64,000 bases of DNA from Firmicutes bacterium CAG:882 (GTDB taxonomy: Bacteria; Bacillota; Clostridia; Lachnospirales; Lachnospiraceae). This document shows positions 1 through 8,094 of this stretch, one piece after another (position 1 is the first letter of the stretch; the number at the start of each line of letters is the position of its first letter). Location: positions 1 through 64,000 of the forward strand of contig FR895425.1 in NCBI GenBank assembly GCA_000435595.1, read 5' to 3'. A program made the translations under genes and the position numbers. Below the pieces are notes generated by a model. The model did not search any database. It was not told the origin of the DNA and worked only from the letters and a program-made list of their open reading frames with translations.

Positions 1-2
1 TA

Positions 3-44
3 TTTTTATAATAAAAAGGTGCATCGTGTTAAGGCGCGATGCAC
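3..44 (-). terminator. Rho-independent terminator of the DHH phosphoesterase gene
   Basis: An 8-bp stem (GTGCATCG at 19-26 with CGATGCAC at 37-44) lies 28 bases past the stop codon of the minus-strand gene. On the minus strand it is followed by a T-rich run (CTTTTTATTATA). Seen directly; the stem could also stop plus-strand reading from outside the window. Confidence 0.75.
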
Positions 45-71
45 TTGTGTTTTATAGCTAAATTAATTGGA

Positions 72-1064
72 TTAAGATAATTCCATAAGGAATCTCTCGC
101 GTATGATGGATGAGATGTCCTCGACATCATCCTTTCCGAGTCCGGGCAGTTTGTCATACGGGATGAAACCGCCCGCCATGGAAGCGTGGCCGCCTCCGCC
201 ACCTATATCGCGAAGTGCTCTGCCGGCAATGGCACCGGCGTCATACAGGGCGTCCTCACTTCGTATGGAAAGCTTCACTCCGTCGCTGCGGAACGAGTAT
301 ACAACCGAAAAATCAACCTCCTTAAGCTGCAGCATGAAGTCGGAGACGCTTGCAATGAGGGCTTCGGGACAGTTGTAACCGGCATTGGCAAAGCTTGCCC
401 TGCCATATACCTGTATACTGTTGATGGCGGCTGCATATACCTTGAGGTCCGAAAATTCAAGGGTGCTGTTCTCTAATGAATTGATTACGGCGTGATTGCT
501 GTGCTTATATATTCTGTAGAACATTTCCATGTCAAAGTTGGACACGCCGCGTGAAAGCCCCTTGGTATCCATTCTTATTCCGAAGCAGAGGACTGTTGCG
601 GTGTTGTCCTCCATGGGAATGTTGTTCTCATAGAAATAGCTTGCGATAATCGAGGCACACGCACCGACATCAGGGCGGATATCGTAGAATCTGTATTCGG
701 TGTCCGGAGGTGCTGTGCGCACGCCGGTAGGGTGATGGTCGATGCATATAATCTCCTCGCCGGTCATATTTATGATGTTGGAGTTGCCTTTTTGAGAATC
801 CACGAGTATAACCTCGTCATCGTCAGTGACGGACGGAAGGTCGTTGATATTGTGTATTTCAATATGCGCAAGTTCAATCATCTTCGCCGTGCTGTGGCGA
901 TCAATGCGTCCGCTGTAGCATAGGGTCGATGTGATACCGCGGCTCTCTAAAAGCTTTGAAAGGGCATAACCGCTTGCAATCGCGTCGGGATCCGGAAAAT
1001 TGTGAGTCTGTATATATACATGTCTGTGATGTATATTCTTTAGCAATTCTTCAAATTTTGTCAT
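72..1064 (-). CDS. DHH/DHHA1 phosphoesterase (NrnA-like oligoribonuclease / pAp phosphatase)
   Basis: Predicted cytoplasmic DHH-superfamily phosphoesterase of 330 residues, the normal size for NrnA-like enzymes that degrade short RNAs (nanoRNAs) and remove the 3'-phosphate of pAp. The N-terminal DHH domain shows the metal motif HNFPDPDA near residue 21 and the name-giving DHHPTG near residue 109. The C-terminal DHHA1 domain shows the glycine-rich GGGGGHASMAGG near residue 290. The start is chosen for a GGAG Shine-Dalgarno 6 bases upstream. It is transcribed alone, leftward, and ends at a hairpin terminator. A palindrome (1101-1120) lies in its upstream region. NrnA versus a cyclic-dinucleotide phosphodiesterase cannot be told apart by eye, but the absence of PAS, GGDEF or membrane segments argues against GdpP. 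Confidence 0.85.
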   Translation of the reverse strand: MTKFEELLKNIHHRHVYIQTHNFPDPDAIASGYALSKLLESRGITSTLCYSGRIDRHSTAKMIELAHIEIHNINDLPSVTDDDEVILVDSQKGNSNIINMTGEEIICIDHHPTGVRTAPPDTEYRFYDIRPDVGACASIIASYFYENNIPMEDNTATVLCFGIRMDTKGLSRGVSNFDMEMFYRIYKHSNHAVINSLENSTLEFSDLKVYAAAINSIQVYGRASFANAGYNCPEALIASVSDFMLQLKEVDFSVVYSFRSDGVKLSIRSEDALYDAGAIAGRALRDIGGGGGHASMAGGFIPYDKLPGLGKDDVEDISSIIRERFLMELS

Positions 1065-1100
1065 GGTAGGCTCCGTTTCTTAGGTGGATGATATCATAGA

Positions 1101-1120
1101 GGTCAAAATATCTTTTGACC
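1101..1120. promoter_or_regulatory. Perfect palindrome in a divergent intergenic region
   Basis: GGTCAAAA-TATC-TTTTGACC is a perfect 8-bp inverted repeat between the leftward phosphoesterase gene and the rightward deacetylase gene. On the plus strand its right arm supplies TTGACC, 17 bases before TAATAT (1138-1143), so it could be an operator over a -35 box. No regulator is assigned. Confidence 0.4.
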
Positions 1121-1289
1121 TTAACATCTTTTTATTATAATATGCGGTTTTATGATAATCAACAGTACTAATTGCGCATTTTTGGCACTGTACAAATTAA
1201 TTTTCTTATGTTAGTATATCTCTTGATACAGCATTTTAATACTGTACAGTGTAAGAAAGAAAAAAGAAATACAGAGAGGATTTTAATAG

Positions 1290-2885
1290 ATGTTTTTAAA
1301 GAAAAGCAATTCAAACTCCAATACAAAGAACAGAGCGGTCAGCACAATGTCGGCGCTGATGCTTTCGGGGGCAGTAATCATGAGTGCCGTTACGCTCAGC
1401 GGCTGCGGAAGAGCTCCCGTGACACTCAATGCCAAGACTTTTATATTAGAGCAGGGAAACTCAATGCCGACGAACGCTTCAATATATGTGAAGGGAGCAG
1501 GCGATGAGCTTGCAAAGTGCGTGGTCAATACCGATTCTGTTGATTATAACACAGTAGGAACCTACACGGCAGAGATTGTTCATCCTGATAAGACACTCAA
1601 GATAGAGGTTAAGGTAGTAGATACGACGGCTCCGAGTGTCGAGCTGTATGCTGATGAATTCTCGGTAGCCCCGGGACAGTCGTTACTGCTTACGGATGTA
1701 TTGAAGTCAGTATCTGACAATGCTTCCGTGACGGTCGGATTTGCCGATGATATCACCAGGGCGGATGCCGATAAGCAGCTCTCGGACAGCATTACATTTG
1801 CTGAGGCAGGCGCATATAATTCGGAGGTATGTGCTAAGGATTCATACGGAAATATGACGGTGGTTCCGATTGTCATAATGGTTGTGAACGACAGTGAAGC
1901 ACCTGTGCTCAGCGGTGTTAATTCAACTGTATATGCGACAAAAGGAAATCCGGTTGACATTACGGCTAATGTCACAGCAACAGACAATATAGACGGTGAT
2001 GTAACGGCAGGAATAACTGCCGACACGTCGGCGGTTGATTTTAACACCGAGGGAACCTACGCGGCTTCCATATCCGTAAAGGACGGAAGCGGCAACGAGG
2101 CCAGAGCGGATGTAACGGTTGTTGTTCAGGATGCCTCGGCATCACTCAACAGCGGTTCGGAAGTCACAATCAATTCGGATTTTGATTCATATTCATCAGA
2201 ATACGTTCCGTTCGGCTTTGGTTCGGAGGTGGATGAGAACAACAGACCTACGGGACTCCAGTGGTACATTAACAGATACGGAAAGTATACGACGGATTTC
2301 ATACAGCCTGAGAGCAATTATGTATATCTCACGATGGACGAGGGCTATGAGTACGGACTTACGGAGGGAATCCTTGACACGCTCAAGGAGAAGAATGTAA
2401 AGGCGGTATTCTTTATAACACTTCCTTATGCAAAGGATAATCCGGAGCTTGTTCAGAGAATGATTGATGAGGGTCATGTGGTTGGCAATCATTCAGTGAC
2501 ACATCCGGCGGCAGGACTCAGTACCCTGTCCGTGGAGCAGCAGATAAATGAGGTCAAGGAAGTCAACGATTATGTGCTTGAACACTTCGGCTATCAGATG
2601 TATCTGTTCAGATTCCCTACAGGGGCATTCAGTGAGCAGAGTCTGGCGATTGTTCAGAGTCAGGGGTACAGGAGTGTATTCTGGAGCTTCGCATACAAGG
2701 ACTGGGTTGTGGATGAACAGCCTGATGTGGCGACATCACTGCAGAATGCTCTCAATAAGGTTCACGGAGGCGCAATATATCTTCTTCACGCAGAGTCAAC
2801 AACCAACGCGACAATGCTCGCCGATTTCATAGACGGAGTCAGAGCGAAGGGATATGAGTTCGGATATTACAGCAAGGTTGATTAA
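1290..2885 (+). CDS. Lipoprotein with Ig-like domains and PdaA-type polysaccharide deacetylase domain
   Basis: Surface lipoprotein of 531 residues. A basic, serine/asparagine-rich N-terminus leads to a hydrophobic segment and a lipobox ending LSGC (Cys39), so it should be lipid-anchored outside the membrane. Residues about 45-280 form two or three Ig/cadherin-like repeats (recurring DTTAPS, DNIDGDVT, EGTYAA motifs, DUF5011-like). Residues about 340-525 are a NodB-fold carbohydrate esterase: first motif TMDEGYEYG in place of the usual TFDDG, metal motif HSVTHP, then RFPTGAF and LLHA. The pattern resembles PdaA peptidoglycan MurNAc deacetylases more than chitin deacetylases. Start follows GAGAGG with good spacing. 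Likely role: cell-wall modification; the exact substrate is inferred. Confidence 0.82.
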   Translation: MFLKKSNSNSNTKNRAVSTMSALMLSGAVIMSAVTLSGCGRAPVTLNAKTFILEQGNSMPTNASIYVKGAGDELAKCVVNTDSVDYNTVGTYTAEIVHPDKTLKIEVKVVDTTAPSVELYADEFSVAPGQSLLLTDVLKSVSDNASVTVGFADDITRADADKQLSDSITFAEAGAYNSEVCAKDSYGNMTVVPIVIMVVNDSEAPVLSGVNSTVYATKGNPVDITANVTATDNIDGDVTAGITADTSAVDFNTEGTYAASISVKDGSGNEARADVTVVVQDASASLNSGSEVTINSDFDSYSSEYVPFGFGSEVDENNRPTGLQWYINRYGKYTTDFIQPESNYVYLTMDEGYEYGLTEGILDTLKEKNVKAVFFITLPYAKDNPELVQRMIDEGHVVGNHSVTHPAAGLSTLSVEQQINEVKEVNDYVLEHFGYQMYLFRFPTGAFSEQSLAIVQSQGYRSVFWSFAYKDWVVDEQPDVATSLQNALNKVHGGAIYLLHAESTTNATMLADFIDGVRAKGYEFGYYSKVD

Positions 2886-2950
2886 GGCTGTTAAGCGGCG
2901 AAGCGGATTGCGGATATCATTGAATCGTATTTTTAATGGGAGGGATTGTC

Positions 2951-3415
2951 ATGGCAGGAAAATCAAAGAAGAAACCGGTCTGGAAAGGTCAGAAGAGAAA
3001 TGCACTCGGACTTCCGTTTACATTTACAAAGTATATTTTGTATGACAATAAGCTTGTCATAAGAAAAGGCTTTTTAAATATTACCGAGGATGAGGTGGAG
3101 CTTTATAAGGTAAAGGATAAGCAGCTGAAGATTTCGCTTCTCGGCAGAATATTCAATTACGGGACAATAAGCATATACGCAAGCGGCGTGTATAACTGCG
3201 ACAATGTTCTCAAGAATGTTCACAATGTCAGAATGGTGGCAGGGCTTATCGAGCAGTATGTGAATGCGGAGCGCGATAAGTACAATGTCAGAGGCAGGGA
3301 CATGGTCGGCGATGCGGGAATCAAGCCGGGCGAAGTTGACAGCGACGGCAACGGAATACCGGATGTCCTTGAGAGTCAGCCGTGTGACTGTGAATGTCAT
3401 GATGATTGCAGATAA
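2951..3415 (+). CDS. PH-domain (bPH2-like) protein with a calcium-loop-like tail
   Basis: Small soluble protein of 154 residues. Residues about 15-100 look like a bacterial PH domain of the YdbS/YdbT type (DNKLVIRKGFLNITEDEVELYK... then a strand carrying ISIYASG), which normally sits at the membrane. The C-terminal 25 residues include DSDGNGIPD, a DxDxDG loop like a dockerin or EF-hand, then a Cys/His/Asp-rich end (CDCECHDDC) that could bind metal. The start is the ATG after GGGAGGG; an ATG 15 bases earlier precedes that ribosome site and was rejected. The gene starts 65 bases past the deacetylase stop and may be cotranscribed. Function unknown. Confidence 0.7.
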   Translation: MAGKSKKKPVWKGQKRNALGLPFTFTKYILYDNKLVIRKGFLNITEDEVELYKVKDKQLKISLLGRIFNYGTISIYASGVYNCDNVLKNVHNVRMVAGLIEQYVNAERDKYNVRGRDMVGDAGIKPGEVDSDGNGIPDVLESQPCDCECHDDCR

Positions 3416-3470
3416 GATAGTAAAATGGTAAAAGCCATTTGAAATAAAAGAATTGCGGAGGAAATTATTT

Positions 3471-4556
3471 ATGGAAAAGAAGTTAAGAGTAGGTATCTTG
3501 GGAGCAACAGGTATGGTAGGTCAGAGATTCATCGCCCTGCTTGAGAATCACCCTTGGTTTGAGGTCGTTGCAGTGGCAGCGAGCCCTCGTTCGGCAGGAA
3601 AGACTTATGAGGATGCGGTAGGTGACCGTTGGAAGATGGACACACCTATGCCTGAGGCTGTAAAGAATATGATTGTTCTCAATGTAAATGATGTTGAGCA
3701 TGTTGCATCACAGGTTGATTTTGTATTCAGCGCAGTTGACATGACTAAGGAAGAAATCAAGAAGATTGAGGAGGATTATGCAAAGACAGAGACTCCTGTT
3801 GTATCTAACAACAGTGCTCATCGCTGGACAGAGGATGTTCCTATGGTAGTTCCGGAGATTAATCCGGAGCACCTTGCTCTTATCGAGACACAGAAGAAGA
3901 GACTCGGAACAAAGAAGGGGTTCATCGTTGTTAAGCCTAACTGCTCAATCCAGAGTTATACTCCTGCGCTTGTCGCATTAAAGGAGTTCGGACCTAAGGT
4001 CGTTGTTGCAACTACATATCAGGCAATTTCCGGTGCGGGAAAGACCTTCAAGGAGTGGCCGGAGATGGTGGGCAACATCATCCCTTACATCGGCGGTGAG
4101 GAGGAGAAGAGCGAGCAGGAGCCTCTTCGTATCATGGGTAAGGTTGTTGACGGAAAGATTGAGAAGGCACAGCTTCCTGTGATTACAACACAGTGTATCC
4201 GCGTACCTGTTCTCAACGGTCATACGGCAGCGGTATTCGTAAGTTTTGAAAAAAAGCCTACAAAGGAGCAGATTATCGAGAAGTGGAGAAGCTTTTCAGG
4301 ACTTCCGCAGGAGCTTAATCTTCCAAGCGCACCAAAGCATTTTATTCAGTATCTTGAGGAGGACAATCGCCCACAGGTAGCTCTTGATGTCAACTATGAG
4401 AACGGCTTCGGCGTATCCTTCGGACGTCTCAGAGAGGACACTGTATTTGACTATAAGTTCGTAGGTCTTTCACACAATACAATCCGTGGTGCAGCAGGCG
4501 GTGCGGTACTTATTGCAGAGCTTCTCACGGCTCAGAAGTATATTGAGGCAAAATAA
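3471..4556 (+). CDS. asd: Aspartate-semialdehyde dehydrogenase
   Basis: Makes L-aspartate 4-semialdehyde from aspartyl phosphate with NADPH, the branch point to lysine/diaminopimelate, threonine and methionine. The 361-residue protein has the N-terminal NADP-binding motif GATGMVGQRF, a catalytic Cys in PNCSIQ (Cys158) and GAGKTFKEWPE downstream. Length and motifs match the archaeal/fungal-type Asd branch that is common in Clostridia, not the shorter E. coli type. The start is the ATG after GCGGAGGAAA; a TTG 18 bases upstream overlaps that ribosome site. The stop overlaps the start of the next gene (TAATG), so translation is probably coupled. thrC of the same pathway lies far away at 47.4 kb. 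Confidence 0.95.
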   Translation: MEKKLRVGILGATGMVGQRFIALLENHPWFEVVAVAASPRSAGKTYEDAVGDRWKMDTPMPEAVKNMIVLNVNDVEHVASQVDFVFSAVDMTKEEIKKIEEDYAKTETPVVSNNSAHRWTEDVPMVVPEINPEHLALIETQKKRLGTKKGFIVVKPNCSIQSYTPALVALKEFGPKVVVATTYQAISGAGKTFKEWPEMVGNIIPYIGGEEEKSEQEPLRIMGKVVDGKIEKAQLPVITTQCIRVPVLNGHTAAVFVSFEKKPTKEQIIEKWRSFSGLPQELNLPSAPKHFIQYLEEDNRPQVALDVNYENGFGVSFGRLREDTVFDYKFVGLSHNTIRGAAGGAVLIAELLTAQKYIEAK

Positions 4557-5008
4557 TGAGTGTTACTATAAGAACCATGACCATAGACGATTATGACGGA
4601 GTGCGCAGTCTGTGGCTCGGCATAAAGGGATTTGCAATACGTTCCATAGATGATTCGAGGGAAGGTGTCAGGATATTCCTTAAAAGAAATCCTACAACAA
4701 GTGTTGTTGCTGAGGAAGATGGTGTGATTGTAGGAAGCATTCTCTGCGGTCACGACGGCAGAAGAGGTACTCTCTATCATGTATGTGTAGCTGAGAACTT
4801 CCGCAATCAGGGTATCGGTAAGGCAATGGTGGTGAGGGCGATGGAAGCACTTGAGGCAGAGCATGTGAGCAATGTGACTTTGATTGCATTTACCGAGAAT
4901 GATATAGGAAATGCTTTTTGGAAGCATATCGGATGGCGCAAGAGGGAAGACTGTAACTACTATGACTTTGTGCTCAACAAGGAAAATATAATTAATTTTA
5001 ACAAATAA
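4556..5008 (+). CDS. GNAT-family N-acetyltransferase
   Basis: 150-residue single-domain GNAT acetyltransferase. The acetyl-CoA motif A is clear (VAENFRNQGIGKAMV, about residues 80-95), after a strand carrying GSILCGHDG and before a C-terminal FWKHIGWRKRE. It starts inside the stop codon of asd (TAATG) and is followed 12 bases later by deoD, so the three genes look like one operon. Substrate unknown: an amino acid, peptide or ribosomal protein acceptor are all possible. Confidence 0.88.
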   Translation: MSVTIRTMTIDDYDGVRSLWLGIKGFAIRSIDDSREGVRIFLKRNPTTSVVAEEDGVIVGSILCGHDGRRGTLYHVCVAENFRNQGIGKAMVVRAMEALEAEHVSNVTLIAFTENDIGNAFWKHIGWRKREDCNYYDFVLNKENIINFNK

Positions 5009-5020
5009 GGAGACAAAATT

Positions 5021-5746
5021 ATGGCAAATTATCCAACACCACATATAAATGCGAAACCGGGAGATTTCGGCAGGACGGTTCTCATGCCGGGAGACCCGCT
5101 TCGCGCTAAATTCATTGCCGAGAAATTTCTTACCAATCCTGTATTGGTTAACAATGTAAGAGGCATTCAGGGCTACACGGGTGAATACAAGGGTGTTAAG
5201 GTATCCGTTATGGCGAGCGGTATGGGAATGCCATCTATCGGAATCTACAGCTATGAGCTGTTTAACTTCTTTGAGGTTGACAACATAATACGTGTCGGCT
5301 CTGCGGGAGGAATGCAGGAGAATGTTCATGTAAGAGACCTTGTAATCGGAATGGGAGCCTCAACCAACTCCAATTATGGTTCACAGTTCGGTCTTCCGGG
5401 AAGCTACTCGGCAATAGCCAGCTACCCTCTTATGGAGGCGGCAATCGAGTCGGCAAAGGAGAACGGTGCAAATTATCATGTGGGAAATATTCTCTCATCA
5501 GACACATTCTACAGCGATGATACGGAAGGTTCGGCAAAGTGGCGCAAGCTTGGTATCATGGCAGTCGAGATGGAAGCGGCAGCTCTCTATATGAATGCTG
5601 CAAGAGCAGGCAAGAATGCACTCGCAATTCTTACAATCTCAGACCATCTCCTCACAGGAGAGGCTACAACCGCTGAGGAGAGACAGAATTCTTTCACACA
5701 GATGATGGAAGTTGCACTTGAGACGGCAGTAAAGATGAGCAGATAA
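5021..5746 (+). CDS. deoD: Purine nucleoside phosphorylase, DeoD type
   Basis: 241 residues, the normal DeoD length. It cleaves purine (deoxy)nucleosides with phosphate to free base and (deoxy)ribose 1-phosphate in nucleoside salvage. Family signatures are the N-terminal MPGDPLRAK phosphate loop, GMGMPSIGIYSYEL, the RVGSAGG turn, and the nucleoside-binding VEMEAAALY near residue 180. An AAGGAGA ribosome site precedes the ATG. It is the last gene of the asd-GNAT-deoD cluster. It is followed by a large palindromic element rather than an ordinary terminator. Confidence 0.95.
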   Translation: MANYPTPHINAKPGDFGRTVLMPGDPLRAKFIAEKFLTNPVLVNNVRGIQGYTGEYKGVKVSVMASGMGMPSIGIYSYELFNFFEVDNIIRVGSAGGMQENVHVRDLVIGMGASTNSNYGSQFGLPGSYSAIASYPLMEAAIESAKENGANYHVGNILSSDTFYSDDTEGSAKWRKLGIMAVEMEAAALYMNAARAGKNALAILTISDHLLTGEATTAEERQNSFTQMMEVALETAVKMSR

Positions 5747-5756
5747 TATGGTCTTA

Positions 5757-5965
5757 TAGGCAATTGCGAAACGCTATTTTAAGATAAACAGTTGTGCAAA
5801 TTTAACAAATTCGCAAGCAGGTACTTTACAGCCGTCGGTGTTTATCGGCTGTACTTTAGCCGATTATGCACCGTTATGTGATGTAATGTAGCGAAAGCGT
5901 GCCTGCGGTGAATTGTTAAATTTGTACAACGTCCGCCTTCAAATATATAGTTTCGCAATTGCCTA
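5757..5965. mobile_element. MITE-like palindromic element (209 bp)
   Basis: The ends are a perfect 16-bp inverted repeat, TAGGCAATTGCGAAAC (5757-5772) and GTTTCGCAATTGCCTA (5950-5965), bounded by TA on both sides as after a Tc1/mariner- or IS630-type insertion. Internally GTTGTGCAAATTTAACAA (from 5791) pairs with TTGTTAAATTTGTACAAC (ending near 5931), with only small mismatches, so almost the whole element folds into one long hairpin. It has no coding capacity. It sits between deoD and the J-domain gene. A structured RNA or complex terminator is the alternative reading. Confidence 0.55.
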
Positions 5966-5995
5966 AATATGTCTTAAATAGGGAGGTGTTTTTTT

Positions 5996-6457
5996 GTGGC
6001 TGATGCAGTAACGGATGTATTCGCAGCTGACGAACAGCAGCTTGCCGGCATGAAGGCATGGTTTTTTAAGGAAAACATAAGAATTAACGAGGAAAAGGCA
6101 GCCATTGAGCGTGAACGTGCGCGGATGGACAAGGAGAATGAGCTTTTTGAGAAGAAGCTTGAAATCCTGAAAAAGGAACTGTACAAGCTTGCCATTGAGA
6201 AAAAAGCGGTGGAGCAGGAGCGCATTCGTGTGGAACACATGAAAAAGCAGATTAACTCCGAGCGTTCGGGAGCGGCTTACAGCATGAAGGGACAGGCTAC
6301 CACGTTCTTTCGCGGTGTCGGAAGTGAACTTGCCTTAAAGAAGCGTTACAAGGATTTGCTTAAAATATACCATCCTGATAATATGTGTGGTGATACCGAT
6401 ACGGTGCAGCGCATCAACCAGGAATTTGCATCTCTCAAAAGAAGATATGATAATTAA
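5996..6457 (+). CDS. Coiled-coil protein with C-terminal J-domain-like segment
   Basis: 153 residues from a GTG start that has GGGAGG ten bases upstream. Residues about 20-95 are a highly charged helix rich in E, K and R with heptad-like spacing, probably a coiled coil. Residues about 115-153 (KKRYKDLLKIYHPDN... INQEFASLKRRY) match helices II and III of a DnaJ J-domain, including the HPD tripeptide that stimulates Hsp70 ATPase. Canonical DnaJ proteins carry the J-domain at the N-terminus, so this is a reversed architecture. It probably recruits DnaK to a specific client; the client is unknown. A terminator hairpin follows directly. Confidence 0.7.
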   Translation: MADAVTDVFAADEQQLAGMKAWFFKENIRINEEKAAIERERARMDKENELFEKKLEILKKELYKLAIEKKAVEQERIRVEHMKKQINSERSGAAYSMKGQATTFFRGVGSELALKKRYKDLLKIYHPDNMCGDTDTVQRINQEFASLKRRYDN

Positions 6458-6462
6458 AATGG

Positions 6463-6492
6463 CAGAGTCTCGCGGTGCGGGGCTCTGTTTTT
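6463..6492 (+). terminator. Rho-independent terminator of the J-domain gene
   Basis: CAGAGTCTCGC and GCGGGGCTCTG form an 11-bp stem with G-T pairs and a 3-base loop, followed by TTTTT, 5 bases past the stop codon. Confidence 0.85.
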
Positions 6493-6502
6493 GCATATGT
6501 TA

Positions 6503-6649
6503 ATTCAGGTGTCAAAACATGATGATTTACTTTATTGATGTATGACGTGTTACATTTATACATATCAGCTCCGTTGTACTAAGCTGATATGCATGAATAT
6601 AACACGCTATACGCGATTAAGTTCGTAGAGCATGTTTTGATGCCTGAAT
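6503..6649. repeat. Large imperfect palindrome (about 147 bp), possible second MITE-like element
   Basis: Outer arms TTCAGGTGTCAAAACATG (6504-6521) and CATGTTTTGATGCCTGAA (6631-6648) are complementary at 16 of 18 positions. Inner arms at 6547-6570 and 6582-6605 (GTGTTACAT... and ...ATATAACAC) pair at about 21 of 24 positions around an 11-base loop. No open frame. It occupies most of the gap upstream of the Rpn-family gene. Its sequence differs from the element at 5757-5965, so it is not a second copy of it. Confidence 0.5.
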
Positions 6650-6785
6650 CCATATAAGCAAATAATTATAAAATAGGGTGGGTTAATGCTTGACGTATAA
6701 TCTTTTATATGATAGCCTATAAACATAGGTTAATACCTTGGGGGGTACCTTTTCTTGCTTGTAATTCCTGCAAGAGGGGGAAAAT

Positions 6786-7754
6786 TTGAAAAACGAACTA
6801 AGAAAAGCTGTCAATGCAGCAGGGGTTAAGGCGCAGTATGATGCCTGCGTCAAGCGACTTTTAGGACAGAAGGAGATACTTGCACACATACTTGTGCGCT
6901 GTGTCGATGAATTTAAGGGTATGAGCCCGAAGGAAGCGGTGGCTTATATAGAGGGTGAGCCATATATAGGAAATGTGCCGTCTGAACCGGGACTTACCAA
7001 CGCTGTGGTTTGCCATGGAGGAAGCCGCATTGTCGGTATCAATACCGAGAGCACGGAGGTTAATGAAGGGCTGGCGAGATTCGATATAATCTTTTATGTT
7101 CATGCGCCTGCCAACCGTGCGGAGCTTGCAAAGATTATTGTGAACATTGAGGCGCAGAAGGATGAGCCGACAAGGTATGCAGTGCTTAACAGGGCTGTCT
7201 ATTATGTGAGCCGCTTAGTGTCGTCACAGAAGGAACGGGATTTCACAGGTTCGGACTATGACAATATCAGGCAGGTATATTCCGTGTGGATATGTATGAA
7301 TATGAAGGAAAACAGTATGAATCATATTCACCTGACATCCGACAGACTGATTGGCTCGCATGACTGGAAGGGCAGGCTTGATTTACTTAACATCATTATG
7401 ATTGGTATTGGAAGTAAGGCATCTGAGTATGATGAGGGGCATGAATTACATCACCTGTTAGGTACGCTGCTGTCACGGAAATTGACGACGGATGAGAAGA
7501 TGGAGATATTGGAGACAAGGTATGACATTCCGATTGATGATGATATTAGAAGGGAAGTGGGAGAGATGTGTAATCTCAGTGAAGGAATAGAGGAGAGAGC
7601 GATTGAAAAGGGAATTGCAAAAGGTATTGCAGAAGGAGAGGCTTCAATCATTATCAATATGCACAACAATGGACTCTCTGCGGAGCAGATAGCTTTACTC
7701 ACCGATAAGAATATTGAAGAGGTGAGGAAGATTATTGAAAAGCCAAGAGGCTGA
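6786..7754 (+). CDS. Rpn-family / PD-(D/E)XK nuclease-type transposase-like protein
   Basis: 322 residues from a TTG start preceded by GAGGGGG. The fold signature is the conserved Rpn block: DIIFYVHAP... IVNIEAQKDE (core strand with E and Q of PD-(D/E)XK, about residues 95-130), then NRAVYYVSRLVSSQ and VYSVWICMN, and a C-terminal region with repeated EKGIAKGIAEGEA followed by LTDKNIEEVRKII. Rpn proteins are recombination-promoting nucleases that occur in many copies in Lachnospiraceae and are not linked to classical terminal inverted repeats. The gene stands alone, between a palindrome upstream and a strong terminator downstream. Whether it is active is not known. Confidence 0.8.
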   Translation: MKNELRKAVNAAGVKAQYDACVKRLLGQKEILAHILVRCVDEFKGMSPKEAVAYIEGEPYIGNVPSEPGLTNAVVCHGGSRIVGINTESTEVNEGLARFDIIFYVHAPANRAELAKIIVNIEAQKDEPTRYAVLNRAVYYVSRLVSSQKERDFTGSDYDNIRQVYSVWICMNMKENSMNHIHLTSDRLIGSHDWKGRLDLLNIIMIGIGSKASEYDEGHELHHLLGTLLSRKLTTDEKMEILETRYDIPIDDDIRREVGEMCNLSEGIEERAIEKGIAKGIAEGEASIIINMHNNGLSAEQIALLTDKNIEEVRKIIEKPRG

Positions 7755-7780
7755 TTGGCAAATATGTATATTTATGAAGA

Positions 7781-7826
7781 AAATCGTTCATATCAGGGTA
7801 CAAGATATGAACGATTTTTTTGCTTT
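7781..7826 (+). terminator. Rho-independent terminator of the Rpn-family gene
   Basis: Perfect 14-bp stem AAATCGTTCATATC (7781-7794) with GATATGAACGATTT (7804-7817), followed by TTTTT and a second T run. Confidence 0.88.
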
Positions 7827-7866
7827 TTGTTGTTTTATGAACTTTTCGCATGACTTCTTAACGGAT

Positions 7867-7881
7867 TAGTAAGCGTTTACA
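7867..7881. promoter_or_regulatory. Probable catabolite-responsive element (cre, CcpA operator)
   Basis: TAGTAAGCGTTTACA matches the cre consensus WTGNAARCGNWWWCA at 14 of 15 positions. It lies about 105 bases upstream of the -35 box of the pectate lyase gene. Known family logic: CcpA binding at cre silences or modulates polysaccharide genes when preferred sugars are present. The assignment is by pattern only. Confidence 0.6.
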
Positions 7882-7986
7882 TAAAAAACACAGATTTGAC
7901 ACCGCTATTTGTGCAAAAAAGTCTCATGGCTACAATGTAAGCATTTTCAATTTGTTAAAAGTGCATAAAAAATATTGCGATTAAGG

Positions 7987-8015
7987 TTGAAATATATAGA
8001 AAAAGATGATATTAT
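7987..8015 (+). promoter_or_regulatory. SigA-type promoter of the surface pectate lyase gene
   Basis: TTGAAA (7987-7992), 17-base spacer, TATTAT (8010-8015). Predicted transcription start is near 8022, giving a leader of about 70 bases before the AGGAGGA ribosome site. Confidence 0.7.
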
Positions 8016-8094
8016 ATTTACAATCTGGTGCTGATGCCTTGAATATATGGGTTGCTGATGGGCACAGGCACTAATAAATATCTAGGAGGACATT

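Noticed and set aside
4532..5329. A 265-codon minus-strand frame across the GNAT and deoD genes
   Set aside because: It spans two well-supported genes and lacks a ribosome site or domain.
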